Source: a bacterium YEK0313
Lineage (GTDB): Bacteria; Pseudomonadota; Alphaproteobacteria; Rhizobiales; Phreatobacteraceae
Length of the DNA: 64,000 nt
Assembly (NCBI GenBank): GCA_000751295.2
Contig: CCMO02000002.1
Span: 456,501-520,500 of the forward strand
Direction: 5' to 3'
Both the position numbers and the translations under genes were made by a program. Below are positions 18,871-28,281 of the stretch, piece after piece. Below the pieces are notes generated by a model, which saw nothing but the letters and a program-made list of their open reading frames with translations, did not search any database and had not been told where the DNA came from. Each line of letters starts with the position of its first letter. The first letter of the stretch is position 1.

Positions 18871-19712
18871 GCGCCACGCTTCGCCATATGGGCTGGGTGC
18901 TGCGCGGCAATCCGGTGACCGCGATCGCGACGCTCGGCGCGCTCACGCTCGTCGCGATCGCCGTGTTCGCCCCCTGGCTGATGCCGCACGATCCGGTCGC
19001 CTCCAATGTCCCGAACGCCCTGAAGCCGCCGTCGGCGGCCCACTGGGCCGGTACCGACCAGCTCGGCCGCGACATCTTCAGCCGCCTGATCGCCGCCACG
19101 CGGCTGGACCTGACGATTGCCGCCTCGGCGGTCGGCCTGTCCTTCGTGGCCGGCGCGGTGATCGGCGCGCTCTGCGGTTATGCCGGCGGCCGCGCCGACC
19201 GCTGGGTCGGCCGCCTGGTCGACGTCGTCATGGCCTTCCCGCTGTTCGTGCTCGCCATGGCGCTGGTCGCCGCGCTCGGCAACCGGGTCGAGAACATCAT
19301 CATCGCCACCGCGCTGATCAACCTGCCGTTCTACATCCGCTTCGCGCGGGGCGAAGTGAATGTCAGGCGTCATGCCGGCTGGGTCGAGGCCGCCCGCGCC
19401 GGCGGCGAGAGCCATCTGTCGATCGTGGTCTTCTACCTCCTGCCCAACATCCTGCCGGCCATGGCGGTGCAGATCTCGCTCAATCTCGGCTGGGCGATCC
19501 TGAATGCGGCGGGCCTGTCCTTTCTCGGGCTCGGCGTCCAGGCGCCGACCCCGGAATGGGGCATCATGGTCGCCGAGGGCGCCCGCTTCATCAGCACCGG
19601 CCAATGGTGGCTGGTGGCCTTTCCCGGCCTCGCGCTGATGCTGGCGGTGCTCTGCTTCAACCTGCTCGGCGACGGCCTGCGCGACATTCTCGACCCGCGG
19701 ATGCGCACATGA
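18867..19712 (+). CDS. Peptide-type ABC transporter permease (DppC-like)
   Basis: A 281-residue partner permease with AGTDQLGRDIFSRLIAATR, the helix-loop EVNVRRHAGWVEAARAGG and the terminal NLLGDGLRDILDPRM typical of DppC. It overlaps the preceding and following genes by 4 bases each (ATGA), so the three are translationally coupled. Confidence 0.92.
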   Translation: MSATLRHMGWVLRGNPVTAIATLGALTLVAIAVFAPWLMPHDPVASNVPNALKPPSAAHWAGTDQLGRDIFSRLIAATRLDLTIAASAVGLSFVAGAVIGALCGYAGGRADRWVGRLVDVVMAFPLFVLAMALVAALGNRVENIIIATALINLPFYIRFARGEVNVRRHAGWVEAARAGGESHLSIVVFYLLPNILPAMAVQISLNLGWAILNAAGLSFLGLGVQAPTPEWGIMVAEGARFISTGQWWLVAFPGLALMLAVLCFNLLGDGLRDILDPRMRT

Positions 19713-21352
19713 CCGGCCTTCTGCTCGACGTGCAGGACCTGCATGTGTCGTTCGCCACCCGCGGCGGGACGGTCGAGGCCGTGCGCGGCGTCGATCTCCA
19801 ACTCGCGCCGGGCGACACGCTGGCGGTGGTCGGCGAGAGCGGCTCGGGAAAATCGGTGACCGCCTATGCGGTGACGCAGCTGCTCGACCGCGCCGCGCGG
19901 ATCCCGAAGGGCCGCATCCTGTTCCGCGGCGAGGACATCACCCGCGCCGACCCGGCGCGCATGAAGGCGCTGCGCGGCGCCGCGGTCTCGATGATCTTCC
20001 AGAGCCCGCGCACCGCGCTCAACCCGATCCGCTCGATCGGGCGGCAGGTCATGGACGCCATTGCCGCGCACCAAGACCTCGGCCGGGCGGCACTGCGGCA
20101 GCGGGCGCTGGATCTCCTGAACGCCGTGCGCATCCGCGACGCCGAGAAGCGGTTCGACGCCTATCCGGGCGAGCTCTCCGGCGGCATGTGCCAGCGCGTC
20201 ATGATCGCCATGGCGATCGCCTGCGATCCGGCCCTGCTGATCGCCGACGAGCCGACCACGGGCCTCGACGTGACCACCCAGAAGACGGTCATGGACCTGC
20301 TCGCACGGCTGACCGCCGAACGCCGCATGGCCCTGATCCTGATCACCCACGATCTCGGACTCGCCGCCAGCTATTGCCGCGACGTCGTGGTGATGCAGCA
20401 GGGCGAGGTGGTCGAGAGCGCCCCCTCGGCGCGGATCTTCCGCCGCCCGCTGCATCCCTATACGCAACGTCTCGTCGCCGCCTCGCCGACCTTCGAGTCG
20501 ACAGTGGAGGATCTCGTCGGGATCCCGCGCGCCGAGGCGACGGCCCGCGCGCCGGTCGCGGCCGAGGCGCCTCCGCTTCTGGAGGTCGCCGGGGCGGTCA
20601 AGCGCTATGGCGCGACAGCTGCCGTCGACGACGTCTCGCTGACCCTCCGCCGAGGCGAAAGCCTGGGGCTGGTCGGCGAGTCTGGATCCGGCAAGAGCAC
20701 GCTGTCACGGATCATCTGCCGCCTGATCGATGCGGATGGCGGGCGCTTCGCCTTCGACGGCGCCGACATCGGCGCCATCCCCGCGCGCTCGTTCCATGCC
20801 TCTCCCCTGCGGCGCCAGATCCAGATCGTCTTCCAGGATCCGCACGAGAGCCTGAACCCGCGGTTCTCCGCCTTCGACTGCATCGCCTATCCGCTGCGCC
20901 GGCTGGCGAAGCCGCGCGACGAGGCCGAGGTGAAGCGCAGCGTCGCGGAGGCGGCCGAGCGCTGCGGCCTGTCGCGTGAGCTGCTGTCGCGCTTCCCGCA
21001 CCAGCTCTCGGGCGGCCAGAAGGCCCGCGTCGGCATCGCCCGGGCGGTCGCGGTGAAGCCGCGCCTCATCGTGCTGGACGAGCCGACCGCGGCGCTCGAC
21101 GTCTCGGTCCAGGCGCTCGTGCTGAAGCTGCTGGATGACCTGAGGCGCGACGACGGGCTGGCCTTCCTGTTCGTCAGTCACGACCTCAACGTCGTCCGCA
21201 TGATGTGCGAGCGGACCATCGTCATGCGCCACGGGCGTATCGTCGAAGAGGGCGTCAGCCGCGATCTCTTTGCGACGCCGCAGGCGGACTATACCCGCGA
21301 GCTGCTCGCCGCCATCCCCCATTTCGAGCCCGGACCGGCGCTGGCCGTCTGA
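19709..21352 (+). CDS. Double ABC ATPase (DppD-DppF fusion) of the peptide-type importer
   Basis: A 547-residue protein carrying two complete ABC modules. Module 1: Walker A GESGSGKS, signature LSGGMCQR, Walker [14 protein letters not shown]. Module 2, starting near residue 290: Walker A GESGSGKST, signature LSGGQKARVGIARA, Walker B LIVLDEPTAALDV. One gene therefore replaces the separate OppD and OppF genes used by the importer at 5.9-7.9 kb. The Oligo_HPY linker is short after module 1. Fused forms are known (GsiA/YejF type). Confidence 0.93.
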   Translation: MTGLLLDVQDLHVSFATRGGTVEAVRGVDLQLAPGDTLAVVGESGSGKSVTAYAVTQLLDRAARIPKGRILFRGEDITRADPARMKALRGAAVSMIFQSPRTALNPIRSIGRQVMDAIAAHQDLGRAALRQRALDLLNAVRIRDAEKRFDAYPGELSGGMCQRVMIAMAIACDPALLIADEPTTGLDVTTQKTVMDLLARLTAERRMALILITHDLGLAASYCRDVVVMQQGEVVESAPSARIFRRPLHPYTQRLVAASPTFESTVEDLVGIPRAEATARAPVAAEAPPLLEVAGAVKRYGATAAVDDVSLTLRRGESLGLVGESGSGKSTLSRIICRLIDADGGRFAFDGADIGAIPARSFHASPLRRQIQIVFQDPHESLNPRFSAFDCIAYPLRRLAKPRDEAEVKRSVAEAAERCGLSRELLSRFPHQLSGGQKARVGIARAVAVKPRLIVLDEPTAALDVSVQALVLKLLDDLRRDDGLAFLFVSHDLNVVRMMCERTIVMRHGRIVEEGVSRDLFATPQADYTRELLAAIPHFEPGPALAV

Positions 21353-21390
21353 TGCCCGGTGCACAAGACGCAAGGCAGGAGAGGACTGAC

Positions 21391-23394
21391 GTGAAGACGA
21401 GGTTGTGGGACATCGGCACGGATATCGGCGGCACGTTCACCGATATCATCGCCGTCAGGTCCGATACCAACGAGACGCGGATCGCCAAGGTCCCCTCACG
21501 CCCCGACGCGCCGGTCACCGCCATGCTGGAGGCGCTGGCCGCCGTGCGGGTCGGGCCCGACGACGTTCGCCGCTTCGTCCATGGCACGACCCGCGTCACC
21601 AACGCCCTGGTGGAGGAGCGGCTGCCGAAGGTCGCCCTGGTCGCCACCGCCGGCTTCGAGGACGTGCTGGAGATCGCGCGCTACCGGCGCGAGGAGCTCT
21701 ATCGCCTCGACGTGCCGCCCAAGGCGGCGCCGCTGGTTCCAGCCTCGCTCTGCTTCGGCATCAAGGAGCGCCTCGACCATCGGGGCGAGGTGATCGAGCC
21801 GCTCGCCGAAGCGGAAATCGACCGGCTGGTCGCCTGGCTCGAAGCCCATGCGGTCGAAAGCGTCGCGGTCTGCCTGCTGCATTCCTACGCCAATCCCGCC
21901 CATGAGAGGCGGATCGCCGAACGGCTCGCCGGCGTAGTACCGCATGTCTGCGTCTCCCACGAGATCAATCCCGAGGCGCGCGAATACGAGCGGGCCTCGT
22001 CGACCGCCTTCAACGCCGCGGCCATGCCGATTGCCGTCGAATATCTGACCGAACTCGAACAACGCCTGCCGCTCGGCGCCGGTCTCCAGGTGTTCCATTC
22101 CGCCGGGGCCATGGTGCCCGTGCCTGCGGTCAAGCGTCGCCCGCTGGTCATGGCCATGTCGGGACCGGCGGCCGGCGTCTCGGCCTCCGCGCGCATCGCC
22201 CGCGACCTCCGGCGGCCGCGCGTCCTCACCTTCGACATGGGCGGCACCACCACCGATGTCTGCCTGATCGTCGACGGCGTCGCCGAGATGACCGATACCC
22301 GCATGATGGGCGGCCGGCCGCTGCGCCAGCCCATGCTGGCGGTCCATTCCATCGGCGCCGGCGGCGGCTCGATCGTCGATCTTGGTCCCGGTGGCCTCAC
22401 CGTCGGCCCGAAAAGCGCCGGCTCCGTGCCGGGCCCGGCCTGCTATGGGCGCGGTGGCAACCGCCCGACCATCACCGACGCCAATGCGGTGCTCGGCTAT
22501 CTCGACCCCGAGGCGCGGCTCGGCGATACCATTAGCCTCGACGTCGAAGCCGCGCACCGCGTGATCGCGCCGATCGCGCGGAAGCTCGGTCTGGGGCTCA
22601 CCGAGACCGCGCTCGGCATCGTCAAGGTCGCGGGCGCGGCCATGGCGCGGGCGCTCAGGCGCGTCACCGTCGAGCGCGGCGTCGACGGACGCGACTGCAC
22701 GCTGCTCGCCTTCGGCGGCGGCGGCCCGATGCATGCGGCGGGCCTCGCCGACATCTACGGTCTCTCCGAGATCATCGTGCCGGCCGCCTCCAGCGCCTTC
22801 TCCGCGCTCGGCTGCCTGACCGCCGATTTCAGCTTCCTGCAGCAGCGGACCGTGCGCATGTCGCTGGCCGATTTCCCGCACGAGGCCTTCGCCGCGCGCG
22901 TCGCCGAGATGTCGGCGGAGGCGACCGCGCCGCTGATCGCCAACGGCATCGCGCCCGCCGACATCGCGATCGAACATGTCGCGCTGATGCGCTACGCCGC
23001 GCAGAGCGACAGCATCCCGATCGGCTTTGCCATGCCGCTCGACCGCGGCGTGCTGGAGGCCGACTTCCATCGCCGGCACCAGGAGCTGTTCGGCTATGCG
23101 ACGAGCGAGGATTGCGTGATCGAATCCGTGCGCGTCCAGGCACTGAAGCCCTCCTCGGTGCCGTTCTCGCGCCCCGATGTCGGCCGCGCGCCGGTCCGGC
23201 CGCGGCAGCGCGACTGCGTGTTCGACGCGACCGGCCCGGTCGCCACGGCCATCGTCGCACGCGAAACCCTCGCCGGCGCGGTCGCCGGCCCGGCCATCAT
23301 CGAGGATGCCTGGTCGACGGTCGTGGTGCCGCCGAGCTGGCAGGCGCGGCCCGACGCCCTCGGCAACCTCTTCATGACGCGGAGCGCAGCATGA
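21391..23394 (+). CDS. hyuA: Hydantoinase/5-oxoprolinase family subunit A (HyuA)
   Basis: A 667-residue ATP-dependent ring-opening enzyme subunit. Motifs are DIGGTFTDI at the N-terminus (actin-like ATP site), TNALVEERLPKVALVATAGF, FDMGGTTTDVCLI, GPGPACYGRGG and AFGGGGPMHAAG. GTG 21391 is chosen because AGGAGAGGA (21377-21385) ends 5 bases before it and homologues begin just ahead of GGTFTD; an in-frame ATG at 21352 overlaps the preceding stop (TGATG) and is the alternative. It works with HyuB, encoded next with a 4-base overlap. Substrate could be a hydantoin, N-methylhydantoin or 5-oxoproline. Confidence 0.9.
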   Translation: MKTRLWDIGTDIGGTFTDIIAVRSDTNETRIAKVPSRPDAPVTAMLEALAAVRVGPDDVRRFVHGTTRVTNALVEERLPKVALVATAGFEDVLEIARYRREELYRLDVPPKAAPLVPASLCFGIKERLDHRGEVIEPLAEAEIDRLVAWLEAHAVESVAVCLLHSYANPAHERRIAERLAGVVPHVCVSHEINPEAREYERASSTAFNAAAMPIAVEYLTELEQRLPLGAGLQVFHSAGAMVPVPAVKRRPLVMAMSGPAAGVSASARIARDLRRPRVLTFDMGGTTTDVCLIVDGVAEMTDTRMMGGRPLRQPMLAVHSIGAGGGSIVDLGPGGLTVGPKSAGSVPGPACYGRGGNRPTITDANAVLGYLDPEARLGDTISLDVEAAHRVIAPIARKLGLGLTETALGIVKVAGAAMARALRRVTVERGVDGRDCTLLAFGGGGPMHAAGLADIYGLSEIIVPAASSAFSALGCLTADFSFLQQRTVRMSLADFPHEAFAARVAEMSAEATAPLIANGIAPADIAIEHVALMRYAAQSDSIPIGFAMPLDRGVLEADFHRRHQELFGYATSEDCVIESVRVQALKPSSVPFSRPDVGRAPVRPRQRDCVFDATGPVATAIVARETLAGAVAGPAIIEDAWSTVVVPPSWQARPDALGNLFMTRSAA

Positions 23395-24977
23395 GCACCC
23401 TGGACCCGTTCATCGTCGAGGTCATCCGGCACGGCCTGTCGGCGGCCGCCGAGGAAATGAGCCTGGTCATGACGCGCTCGGCGCGCTCGCCGCTGCTGCG
23501 CGAGGCGGGCGACCTGTCCTCCGCCATCACCGATGCCGAAGGCGGGCTGGTCGGCCAGGGCCGCGACATCCCGATCCATCTCGGCGCCATGGCCTATACG
23601 GTGCGGGAGCTCCTGAAGGTCTGCCCGGCCGAGGCGATGCGCGAGGGCGACGCGATCATCTACAATGTCGGCGCGCTCGGCGGCAATCACCTCAACGACG
23701 TCAAGGTGGCGCGGCCGGTCTTCGTCGACGGCCGGCTGGTCGCCTTCGCGCTCAGCCTCGCGCACTGGCCGGATGTCGGCGGCACCTGGCCGGGCAGCTA
23801 TCTCGCCCAGGCGGTCGACACGTTCCAGGAGGCCATGCGCATCCCGCCCCTGCCGCTCGCCAGCGCCGCCGGGATCAACCGGCCGGTCCTCGACTTCATC
23901 CTGGCCAATGTGCGCGATCCCGTCTCCTGCGAGGGCGACGTGCTGGCCCAGCTCGCCGCCACCGCCGCCGCCGAGCGGCGCATCCGCGAAATGTGCGCCC
24001 AATACGGCACCCGGACCTTCGTCGACACCATGGTGCGCCTGCACGACCTCTCCGAGGCCGAGATGCGCGCCGCCATCGCCGACCTGCCCGACGGCGTCTA
24101 CGAGGGCGAGGACTTCCTCGACGACGGCGGCCCGGACGGCGAACCGGCGCGCATCCATGTCCGCATCGAGATCCGCGGCGACGAGGCGACCTTCGACCTC
24201 TCGGGCTCCGCCGACCGGGTCGCCACCTTCTGCAACACCACGCCGTTCATCGCGCGCTCGGCGGTGGCTTACGCGGCGCGCATCATGAGCGGCCGCGAGA
24301 TGCAGCAGAATGCCGGAGCGCTGCGGCCCCTGACCATCGTCACCCGCCCCGGATCGATCCTTGAGCCGGGCTGGAAGGCGGCCGTCGCCGCCGGCAATCA
24401 CGAGACCTCGATGCGGGTGGTCGACGCCGTGTTCCGGGCCATGGAGAACGTCATTCCCGAGCGGCTCTCCGCCGGCGGCCCGGCGACCTCCGGGCTGCTC
24501 GCCTTCGCCGAGCCGCTGCCCGACCAGTCCTGGCGCATGCTCTACGAAGTCCACGGCGGCGGCGAAGGCGCCCGCCACGACCGCGACGGCTGTCCGGCGA
24601 CGCGCGTGCACCTCGCCAATACGTCCAATACGCCGGCCGAGGTGATCGAGGCCAACTATGCCATCCGCGTCGAGCGGCAGGCCATCCGGCGCGGCGCCGG
24701 CGGGCGCGGGCGCCATCGGGGCGGCGACGGCGTCATCCGCAGCTACCGCGTGCTGGCGCCGTCCATGTGGCTGACCACCTGCGTCGAGCGGACGAAGATC
24801 CCGACCTATGGCCTGAAGGGCGGCGAGCCGGGCCAGCCCTATGTCATCACTCTCGATCGCGACGGCAGGTCCGAAGCGCTGCCCGGAAAGGCCAATCTCA
24901 TGCTGAAGGCGGGCGACCTCGTCACGCTGGAAGGCTGCGGCGGAGGCGGTTTTGGACCGCCGGCGGCGGAGGGCTGA
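23391..24977 (+). CDS. hyuB: Hydantoinase/5-oxoprolinase family subunit B (HyuB)
   Basis: A 528-residue partner of HyuA. The family opening DPFIVEVIRHGLSAAAEEMS, then MTRSARSPLLREAGDLS, GGNHLNDVKVARPVF and the C-terminal GCGGGGFGPP are characteristic. The start overlaps the hyuA stop (ATGA). The pair should form a heteromeric cytoplasmic enzyme. Coupling to the peptide-type importer upstream suggests uptake plus hydrolysis of the same compound. Confidence 0.9.
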   Translation: MSTLDPFIVEVIRHGLSAAAEEMSLVMTRSARSPLLREAGDLSSAITDAEGGLVGQGRDIPIHLGAMAYTVRELLKVCPAEAMREGDAIIYNVGALGGNHLNDVKVARPVFVDGRLVAFALSLAHWPDVGGTWPGSYLAQAVDTFQEAMRIPPLPLASAAGINRPVLDFILANVRDPVSCEGDVLAQLAATAAAERRIREMCAQYGTRTFVDTMVRLHDLSEAEMRAAIADLPDGVYEGEDFLDDGGPDGEPARIHVRIEIRGDEATFDLSGSADRVATFCNTTPFIARSAVAYAARIMSGREMQQNAGALRPLTIVTRPGSILEPGWKAAVAAGNHETSMRVVDAVFRAMENVIPERLSAGGPATSGLLAFAEPLPDQSWRMLYEVHGGGEGARHDRDGCPATRVHLANTSNTPAEVIEANYAIRVERQAIRRGAGGRGRHRGGDGVIRSYRVLAPSMWLTTCVERTKIPTYGLKGGEPGQPYVITLDRDGRSEALPGKANLMLKAGDLVTLEGCGGGGFGPPAAEG

Positions 24978-25037
24978 GCCTTGGCGGGGCCGTCGACGGA
25001 ACGCCGCCTCGCCGGTCCGCGCCAGAGCGGCCATCGC

Positions 25038-26495
25038 ATGTCGATGGCCGGCATGGGGCTCGATCGCGGCTCCGACCTGCCGCTCTACCAGCAGGTCGCG
25101 GCGCATCTGCGCAACCAGATCCTCGACGGTCGGCTGGCTGCCGGCACCCGGCTCGCCGGGTCGCGGCTGCTCGCCGCCGAGCTCGGCTGCTCGCGCGCCA
25201 TCGTACTCACCGCCTTCGACCTGCTCTATTCGGAGGGCTATCTGCGCTCCGTACCGCGCGGCGGCGTCGAGGTCGCCGCCATTGCCCGCCCGTCCGGCCG
25301 CGGCGCGCCCCAGCCGGAGGCAGGCACCGAAGGCGAGTGGGTCTCGGAGGCCTGGCGTTCGGTGCTGGACACCGGCTACGAATTCGACCCCGCCTCTCCG
25401 TTCAGCCCCGGCACGCCCGACATTTCCGAGTTCCCCTTCGATGTCTGGTCGCGCCTGCTGCGCCAGACATGGGGCAACCCGGCCTCTTCGGCCTGCATCG
25501 ACATGCCGCCGCTCGGCTGGCGCCCGCTGCGTGAGGCGACAGCGGAATATCTCGGCACGGTGCGGGGCCTGCTCTGCCAACCCGACGAGGTCGCGATCAC
25601 CTCGGCGAGCTCCGGCGCGCTCAACCTGTGCAGCCGCATGCTGCTCAATCCGGGCGACGAGGTCTGGGTCGAGGAACCGGGCTTCATCGAAGCGCGCTGG
25701 AGCCTGCGTGCCGCCGGCGCGAAGCTCGTGCCGGTGCCGGTCGACGACAAGGGCCTGATCGTCGCCGAGGGCATCCGGCGCGCGCCGCGGGCAAAGCTCG
25801 CCGTGGTCACCCCCTCGCACCAGTTCCCGCTCGGGATCCCGATGGCGCTGGAACGCCGGCAGGAACTGCTCGAATGGGCGAACCGGCAGGGCAGCTGGAT
25901 CATCGAGGACGACTACAATTCCGAGTTCCGTCATCGCGGCAGCATGACCGCGTCGCTGAAGTCGCTGGACCGGTCCGGACGGGTGATCTATCTCGGCACC
26001 TTCTCCAAGGTCATGTTCCCGAGCCTCAGGATCGGCTATCTCGTCGCGGGCCCGCGCTTCATCGAGGCCTTCGGCCGCGGCCGCGCGCGGATCGACGTCC
26101 ATCCCGCCGGGACCGCCCAGCTGGCGCTGGCAAGGTTCCTTCGCGACGGCCATCTGCTGCGCTATCTCAGGCGGATGCGCAAGGTCTATGCCGACCGCCA
26201 GGCCGCCGTTCTGGATGCGGTTGAGCGGCTGATGGGCGCCGACGTCGAGGTCATGTCGCAGCGCGCCGGCCTGCATCTCACGGTGCTGTTCCGGCCGGCG
26301 ATGACGGCCCGGATCAGCGACCGCGAGGTGTCGCGGCGCAGCCGCGGCACCGCCCATTTCGTCCAGCCCCTGTCCCAGTGCTATCTCGGCGCCCCCGACC
26401 GCCAGGGCCTGGTCCTCGGTTATGGCCGCCTGCGCGCCGAAGAGGCCTTTCCGCACCTGTCCGCTCTGGCCGAGCTGATCGGCACGACGGGCTGA
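25038..26495 (+). CDS. MocR-family PLP-dependent transcriptional regulator
   Basis: A 485-residue GntR/aminotransferase chimera. The N-terminal winged helix (LPLYQQVAAHLRNQILDGRL, then LAAELGCSRAIVLTAFDLLY) is followed by a fold-type I aminotransferase domain with VTPSHQFPLG, IIEDDYNSEFR and the PLP lysine in GTFSKVMFPSLRIGY. ATG 25038 is used; an in-frame TTG at 24981 would add a 19-residue tail. It ends the importer/hydantoinase operon and probably senses an amino acid or PLP adduct, controlling this operon or the aminotransferase gene 92 bases downstream. Confidence 0.88.
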   Translation: MSMAGMGLDRGSDLPLYQQVAAHLRNQILDGRLAAGTRLAGSRLLAAELGCSRAIVLTAFDLLYSEGYLRSVPRGGVEVAAIARPSGRGAPQPEAGTEGEWVSEAWRSVLDTGYEFDPASPFSPGTPDISEFPFDVWSRLLRQTWGNPASSACIDMPPLGWRPLREATAEYLGTVRGLLCQPDEVAITSASSGALNLCSRMLLNPGDEVWVEEPGFIEARWSLRAAGAKLVPVPVDDKGLIVAEGIRRAPRAKLAVVTPSHQFPLGIPMALERRQELLEWANRQGSWIIEDDYNSEFRHRGSMTASLKSLDRSGRVIYLGTFSKVMFPSLRIGYLVAGPRFIEAFGRGRARIDVHPAGTAQLALARFLRDGHLLRYLRRMRKVYADRQAAVLDAVERLMGADVEVMSQRAGLHLTVLFRPAMTARISDREVSRRSRGTAHFVQPLSQCYLGAPDRQGLVLGYGRLRAEEAFPHLSALAELIGTTG

Positions 26496-26586
26496 ACTGG
26501 CCTATCGAATATCCCGGAAACTGGTGCTGTCGCGATCCAGGCCGCGTTCCTACTGTCCGAGCCCACGACGATTGAAGGATTGGGCA

Positions 26587-27909
26587 ATGGCCAGACTGCT
26601 TCGGACGGGCCTCAACGCCGGCACGGCCGCCCCTCAGGTGGTGGGCGGCCAGGGCGTCTACTTCCACCTCAGCGACGGCCGCAAGGTGCTCGACGGCAGC
26701 AATACCGGAGGTCCGCTCGGCCACGGCCATCCGCGCCTGGCCGAGGCCCTGCGCAAGGCCGCGGGCCTGCCCATGGTCAACGAAGGCTGGAGCTGGCAGG
26801 GGCGTGACGAAGCCGCCGAAAGCCTGTTCGAGATCGGCCTTGCCGGCGAAGAGCACTGGGCCGGCGCGGTGCGCTTCTGCCTGAGCGGCAGCGAGGCCAA
26901 CGATCTCGCGCTGTCGCTGTCGCAGGCGCTCACCGGCCGCAAGGCGATCGCGACGCGCGAGCGGGCCTATCACGGCCTCGTCGGCCTCAGCCGCGCCGTC
27001 ACCGTGCAGCCGCATTGGCATGGCGGCATCGCGGCGCCGGATGGCGGCACCAAGGTCCCGCCGCCGGGCGCGCTCGTCCACGTGCTGCCGGCGCCCGAGG
27101 GCGCGCTCTACCTTGCCGGCGGTCCCGCCGCGCCGCGCCCGGCGCCGCTCGACCAGCGCCTCGCCGGAGCCGAGGCCAAGCTCGCCGATTCCGCGGCGGT
27201 CATCGTCGACTATACCCAGGGCGGCTTCTACCACGACGGCGACTATCAGGACGCCGTGGCGCGCCTCGCCCGCAAGACCGGCGCGCTGTGGATCGCCGAC
27301 GAGGTGGTCACCGGACTCGGCCGCGCCGGCCGGCCCTTCGCCTTCCAGGGCGGGCAGAGCCGGCCGGATATCGTGACCCTCGGCAAGGGGCTCGGCGGCG
27401 GCATGGTGTCGGTCGCGGCCATCGTCCTGTCCAAGGACGTGGCGGCCGAGCTGTCCGGCCGGAGCTGGCAGAATTTCGGCACGCTGCGCGGCCATCCCAT
27501 GGCCATGGCGGCGGTCAGCGCCTATCTCGCCATCGTCCGCGACGAAGGGCTGTTCGCCCGCGTCGCCGCGCTGGAAAAACTGTTCGCGCGCCGCCTGTCG
27601 GAGATCGCCGCGCGCCATCCGAGCGTCGCCCGCGTCGCCGGCAAGGGGCTGCACTGGACCGTCGAGCTGCATGGCCCGGACTGGCGCGACTGGCTGGCCG
27701 ACACGCCGGAGCCGCCAGTCGCCTCGCGCGTCGCCGATGACGCGCTCGCCAAGGGCGCGGTGATCGGCACCAGCGGCGAGCAGGTCTCGCTGTTCCTGGC
27801 GCCGCCGCTGGTCATATCGGACGCGGAGGCCGAGCAGCTCCTGGCCATCCTCGACGACAGCCTCGGCCTCGCCGACCGCGAGCACAACATCATGATGGAA
27901 AAGGCCTGA
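26587..27909 (+). CDS. Class III aminotransferase
   Basis: A 440-residue PLP enzyme of the ornithine/glutamate-1-semialdehyde aminotransferase group. GHGHPRLAEAL, SGSEANDLALS, the PLP-stacking Asp in WIADEVVTGLGR, and the Schiff-base lysine in TLGKGLGGGMVS are present. A GAAGGAT ribosome site precedes ATG 26587. It follows the MocR gene, a common pairing in which the regulator controls the enzyme. Donor and acceptor cannot be fixed. Confidence 0.85.
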   Translation: MARLLRTGLNAGTAAPQVVGGQGVYFHLSDGRKVLDGSNTGGPLGHGHPRLAEALRKAAGLPMVNEGWSWQGRDEAAESLFEIGLAGEEHWAGAVRFCLSGSEANDLALSLSQALTGRKAIATRERAYHGLVGLSRAVTVQPHWHGGIAAPDGGTKVPPPGALVHVLPAPEGALYLAGGPAAPRPAPLDQRLAGAEAKLADSAAVIVDYTQGGFYHDGDYQDAVARLARKTGALWIADEVVTGLGRAGRPFAFQGGQSRPDIVTLGKGLGGGMVSVAAIVLSKDVAAELSGRSWQNFGTLRGHPMAMAAVSAYLAIVRDEGLFARVAALEKLFARRLSEIAARHPSVARVAGKGLHWTVELHGPDWRDWLADTPEPPVASRVADDALAKGAVIGTSGEQVSLFLAPPLVISDAEAEQLLAILDDSLGLADREHNIMMEKA

Positions 27910-27911
27910 CG

Positions 27912-28274
27912 ATGAGCGAACTGACAGCCGTTCTGGCGACGGTGCAGGGCTATTTCGACGCCCTCTACGAGGGCAGCGTCGAGAAGTTCCGCGCGGTGTT
28001 CCACCCCGAGGCGCAGCTGTTCTCGGCCGAGGGCGGCAACACGGCGGCCCTCGGCATGGAGGCCTATATGGAGCGGGTCGCCGGGCGGCCGGCGCCGGCC
28101 TCGCGCAACGACCCGCGCTACGACGAAGTGGTCAGTGCCACCCTGGCGAGCGCGACGACGGCCCATGTGCGGGTGCGCGACGCGCTGCTGCCGAACCGTT
28201 TCATCGACGAGCTCCTGCTCGTGAAGTTCGCCGACGGCTGGAAGATCGTCTGCAAGTCCTGGGCCTACGCCTGA
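27912..28274 (+). CDS. NTF2-like / putative lumazine-binding family protein
   Basis: A 120-residue protein with the SnoaL/NTF2-like pattern: an N-terminal helix VLATVQGYFDALYEGSVEKF, then FHPEAQLFS, and a closing GWKIVCKSWAY strand, matching the Lumazine_bd_2 group. It starts 2 bases after the aminotransferase stop, so the two are one transcript. Such proteins are small isomerases, hydrolases or binders; the role here is unknown. It converges on the Bug gene, with only 7 bases between stops. Confidence 0.7.
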   Translation: MSELTAVLATVQGYFDALYEGSVEKFRAVFHPEAQLFSAEGGNTAALGMEAYMERVAGRPAPASRNDPRYDEVVSATLASATTAHVRVRDALLPNRFIDELLLVKFADGWKIVCKSWAYA

Positions 28275-28281
28275 CCGGCGA

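Noticed and set aside
23094..26456. A very long open frame on the - strand (over 1100 codons) opposite hyuA, hyuB and the MocR gene
   Set aside because: It has no domain signatures and is rich in Arg, Ala, Gly and His, typical of antisense frames in GC-rich DNA; the + strand genes carry clear family motifs.
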